Positions 5,062 to 6,624 of a DNA stretch of 6,624 nucleotides are shown here, piece by piece. Within the stretch, counting starts at the first letter, position 1. Each line of letters opens with the position of its first letter. The translations under genes and the position numbers were made by a program. The notes under the pieces are model-generated. The model was not told where the DNA came from, searched no databases, and saw only the letters and a list, made by a program, of their open reading frames with translations. The DNA comes from Planctomycetaceae bacterium (GTDB taxonomy: Bacteria; Planctomycetota; Planctomycetia; Pirellulales; Thermoguttaceae), in contig JAITDV010000052.1 of the NCBI GenBank assembly GCA_031282385.1, positions 1 to 6,624 on the forward strand. The letters run 5' to 3'.

Positions 5062-6426
5062 TTACTTTTTTTGTTCAAGTTTTGTAATTGCGATTCGGGC
5101 GGTTTTTCGGAGAGTTGGTTTGAGAGATTCGTTTGATTGAATGTTTTGCAGAAAAGTTAATGATTGTTTGCCGCCAATATCTGATAGTTTGTAAATAATT
5201 GATTCTTGGTTCGTTATATTTGTCTCAATCTCAAATAAATTTTCCAATATTCGCGCCGCGTTTTGCACTTTCGCAAACGCAAGAAATGTTATACCATGAG
5301 CGCGAATGTCAGCGTTGTCTGATTTTAGTAATTCTTTAATTCTATTCGATTCTGTAATTGAAATTTGTTTTGACGTATTATTCAGATAATAATTTGTAAT
5401 CGCAATTCTCGCAAAATTTTCATACTCATACCAAGTTGATTTATTGACCAACGAATCGATTAATTGTAATCGTCCTGATTCTGTCTTGGCTAATTCTTGA
5501 GTTTCCTTTTTAGCTTCGGCGTCGGTAGTTTTGTTGATGTCAAGCGGCGGATTGGTTGCGGGTATTGGTTGCGCGGCGGCGTTATTTGCGGCTTTTTGTT
5601 TTTCGTCTTCAATACGCTTGGCACTAACCGGCACAAGATTATCCATCAGAATTTTTTTAGAAAAACGCGAATACGCATCAATATCAATATCCTCCGAAAT
5701 ATTCTTTTCACAACGAAAAAATACCGTCGAAAAATTCTCCGTGAAAAGCATAAAATTACCGGCAAGTCCCCACGATGTTTCTTGGTTCCGCTCGTTATCC
5801 ATTATCGGACGTTTGTAATAAGCGGAAACTTGCAACGGTTTTTTTGAAAAGACTTTTTCATCAAGAAAAAATTCTTCTATCTCAAACGATAACTCAAATG
5901 CTTCACTAAAAAATCGTCTGAGTATTTCGTAATCGCTATCAGGCGTGTAATAGTTCGGATTAACCTTGACGCCAAATACGACACATTTTGCCGTGTCAAT
6001 ATAAAAGAAACTGAATTGATCATTACTCCACGAAGCAATAAAACCGTCTGCACAAAATTCAGTTTTATTGGTTATAAAATTTGGCAACATAATAATCGGT
6101 TCTTCTTTTGTATTTTTAAAAGGGATCAGATGTGTTTTGAGTTCTTTTGGAATTATTGTTGGTTTTAGAAAAACGGACAACATTTTGACAGAATCATCGC
6201 GGTACACGGTTTCAACTTCAACACTATTTTTCGCGCAAACTTCTTTCGCCGGCATCACGGGCAAAAAAACTTTCGACACATTTTTTTTGACAGGTTCGCG
6301 AAAAGATGGTGTTGCGTCATGATTCCACTTCCAAACAACATCAGATTGCGTTTGCGCAAACAACACAATAGAAAAATAATAAAACAAACAAAATACAAAA
6401 ACTACTAACTCAATCCGCTTTGACAT
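5062..6426 (-). CDS. Secreted protein of unknown function with C-terminal HEAT-like repeats
   Basis: This 454-residue protein starts at an ATG 8 nt after GAAGGAG. Residues 1-25 form a Sec signal peptide with an aromatic-rich core and a likely cut after 'IVLFA'. Residues about 50-270 form a mixed alpha/beta region that I do not recognise. A low-complexity A/P/K/E-rich linker at about 273-316 ('NNAAAQPIPATNPP') joins it to residues 317-454, which look like paired amphipathic helices of the HEAT type. The motif 'ARIAIT' occurs twice (near 340 and 447), and 'DNADIRAHGITFLAFAK' and 'KPTLRKTARIAITKLE' have the typical x-x-[VIL]-R-x-x-A-x-x-x-L pattern. HEAT arrays serve as protein-binding scaffolds, here probably periplasmic or outside the cell. 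No catalytic motif is visible. The gene begins 54 nt after the stop of the upstream membrane-protein gene, so cotranscription is plausible. Confidence is high for the gene, moderate for HEAT, and no function is assigned. Confidence 0.9.
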   Translation of the reverse strand: MSKRIELVVFVFCLFYYFSIVLFAQTQSDVVWKWNHDATPSFREPVKKNVSKVFLPVMPAKEVCAKNSVEVETVYRDDSVKMLSVFLKPTIIPKELKTHLIPFKNTKEEPIIMLPNFITNKTEFCADGFIASWSNDQFSFFYIDTAKCVVFGVKVNPNYYTPDSDYEILRRFFSEAFELSFEIEEFFLDEKVFSKKPLQVSAYYKRPIMDNERNQETSWGLAGNFMLFTENFSTVFFRCEKNISEDIDIDAYSRFSKKILMDNLVPVSAKRIEDEKQKAANNAAAQPIPATNPPLDINKTTDAEAKKETQELAKTESGRLQLIDSLVNKSTWYEYENFARIAITNYYLNNTSKQISITESNRIKELLKSDNADIRAHGITFLAFAKVQNAARILENLFEIETNITNQESIIYKLSDIGGKQSLTFLQNIQSNESLKPTLRKTARIAITKLEQKK

Positions 6427-6434
6427 GATAAATT

Positions 6435-6441
6435 CTCCTTC
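6435..6441 (-). promoter_or_regulatory. Ribosome-binding site of the HEAT-like protein gene
   Basis: GAAGGAG on the minus strand, 8 nt before the ATG at 6426. It supports this start, which opens directly into the signal peptide. Confidence 0.8.
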
Positions 6442-6480
6442 AAGGTTAGGGGTAAAAAAATGTTGATTTTAAGTTTCGGA

Positions 6481-6624
6481 TTATTTGTACAAGATTTTTC
6501 GTACAAAAATTATCCATGCTATAACTGCTGCGAATAATATTACAACAATAACAATAAATACAATTCCAAAAGACGAATTATTTTCCGGTTGTGTTGTTGA
6601 TGGTTCGGTTGAATCAATTTGTTG
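6481..6624 (-). CDS. C-terminal end of a membrane-anchored protein (5' part outside the window)
   Basis: The last 47 codons of a minus-strand gene, ending in TAA at 6483-6481. The visible protein has a polar Gln/Ser/Thr/Pro/Asn-rich linker ('DSTEPSTTQPENNSS'). It is followed by one hydrophobic membrane helix (about 20 residues, 'IVFIVIVVILFAAVIAWIIF') and a short basic tail (VRKILYK). By the positive-inside rule the body of the protein lies outside the cytoplasm and this helix anchors it, the linker acting as stalk. The frame is too short to name a family. The stalk-helix-basic-tail layout and consistent codon use argue that it is real. It probably shares a transcript with the HEAT-like protein gene 54 nt downstream. 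Confidence 0.75.
   Translation of the reverse strand, partial: QQIDSTEPSTTQPENNSSFGIVFIVIVVILFAAVIAWIIFVRKILYK

Noticed and set aside
5497..5847. Plus-strand open frames of 116 and 95 codons over the HEAT-like gene
   Set aside because: Both lie antisense to a long minus-strand gene with a signal peptide, ribosome-binding site and coherent domains.

Overview
The window is AT-rich bacterial DNA, and all convincing genes lie on the minus strand. In transcription order (right to left) they are: the C-terminal end of a membrane-anchored protein (6624-6481); a secreted 454-residue protein with a HEAT-like C-terminus (6426-5062); a gene-free stretch full of repeats and hairpins (about 5057-4633); a signal-peptide-bearing gene fragment with one beta-propeller-type motif (4632-4408); a second short repeat-bearing gap; and a very large secreted YD-repeat (RHS-type) protein (4211 to beyond position 1). 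The YD-repeat reading frame covers almost two thirds of the window, stays open for 1403 codons and runs off the left edge.

Organism: the YD-repeat protein carries at least two, probably three, interspersed beta-sandwich modules. Their pattern is a W near the start, then 'DQ/NQ...AP', then an alternating hydrophobic tail, which resembles the golvesin/Xly-like modules repeated in many planctomycete surface proteins. Together with the secreted HEAT-repeat protein and good Shine-Dalgarno sites, this suggests a low-GC member of Planctomycetota or a neighbouring PVC lineage. This is inference from domain style; no marker gene is present.

All four gene products look exported or membrane-bound, so this is a cell-envelope or secretome region. 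The two right-hand genes are 54 bases apart and may be cotranscribed. The YD-repeat gene has its own 5' region with a clear ribosome-binding site and a weak promoter candidate. I see no evidence that the four products share one pathway.

The most unusual part is 4340-5060. A 40-bp exact direct repeat flanks the propeller-gene fragment, and a third, degenerate inverted copy supplies the fragment's last codons and stop. Next to it lies a roughly 350-bp MITE-like element. Its ends form long imperfect inverted repeats with a perfect 15-bp inner core, and its centre holds four short hairpins, some of which differ by paired (compensatory) changes. No transposase is present in the window.
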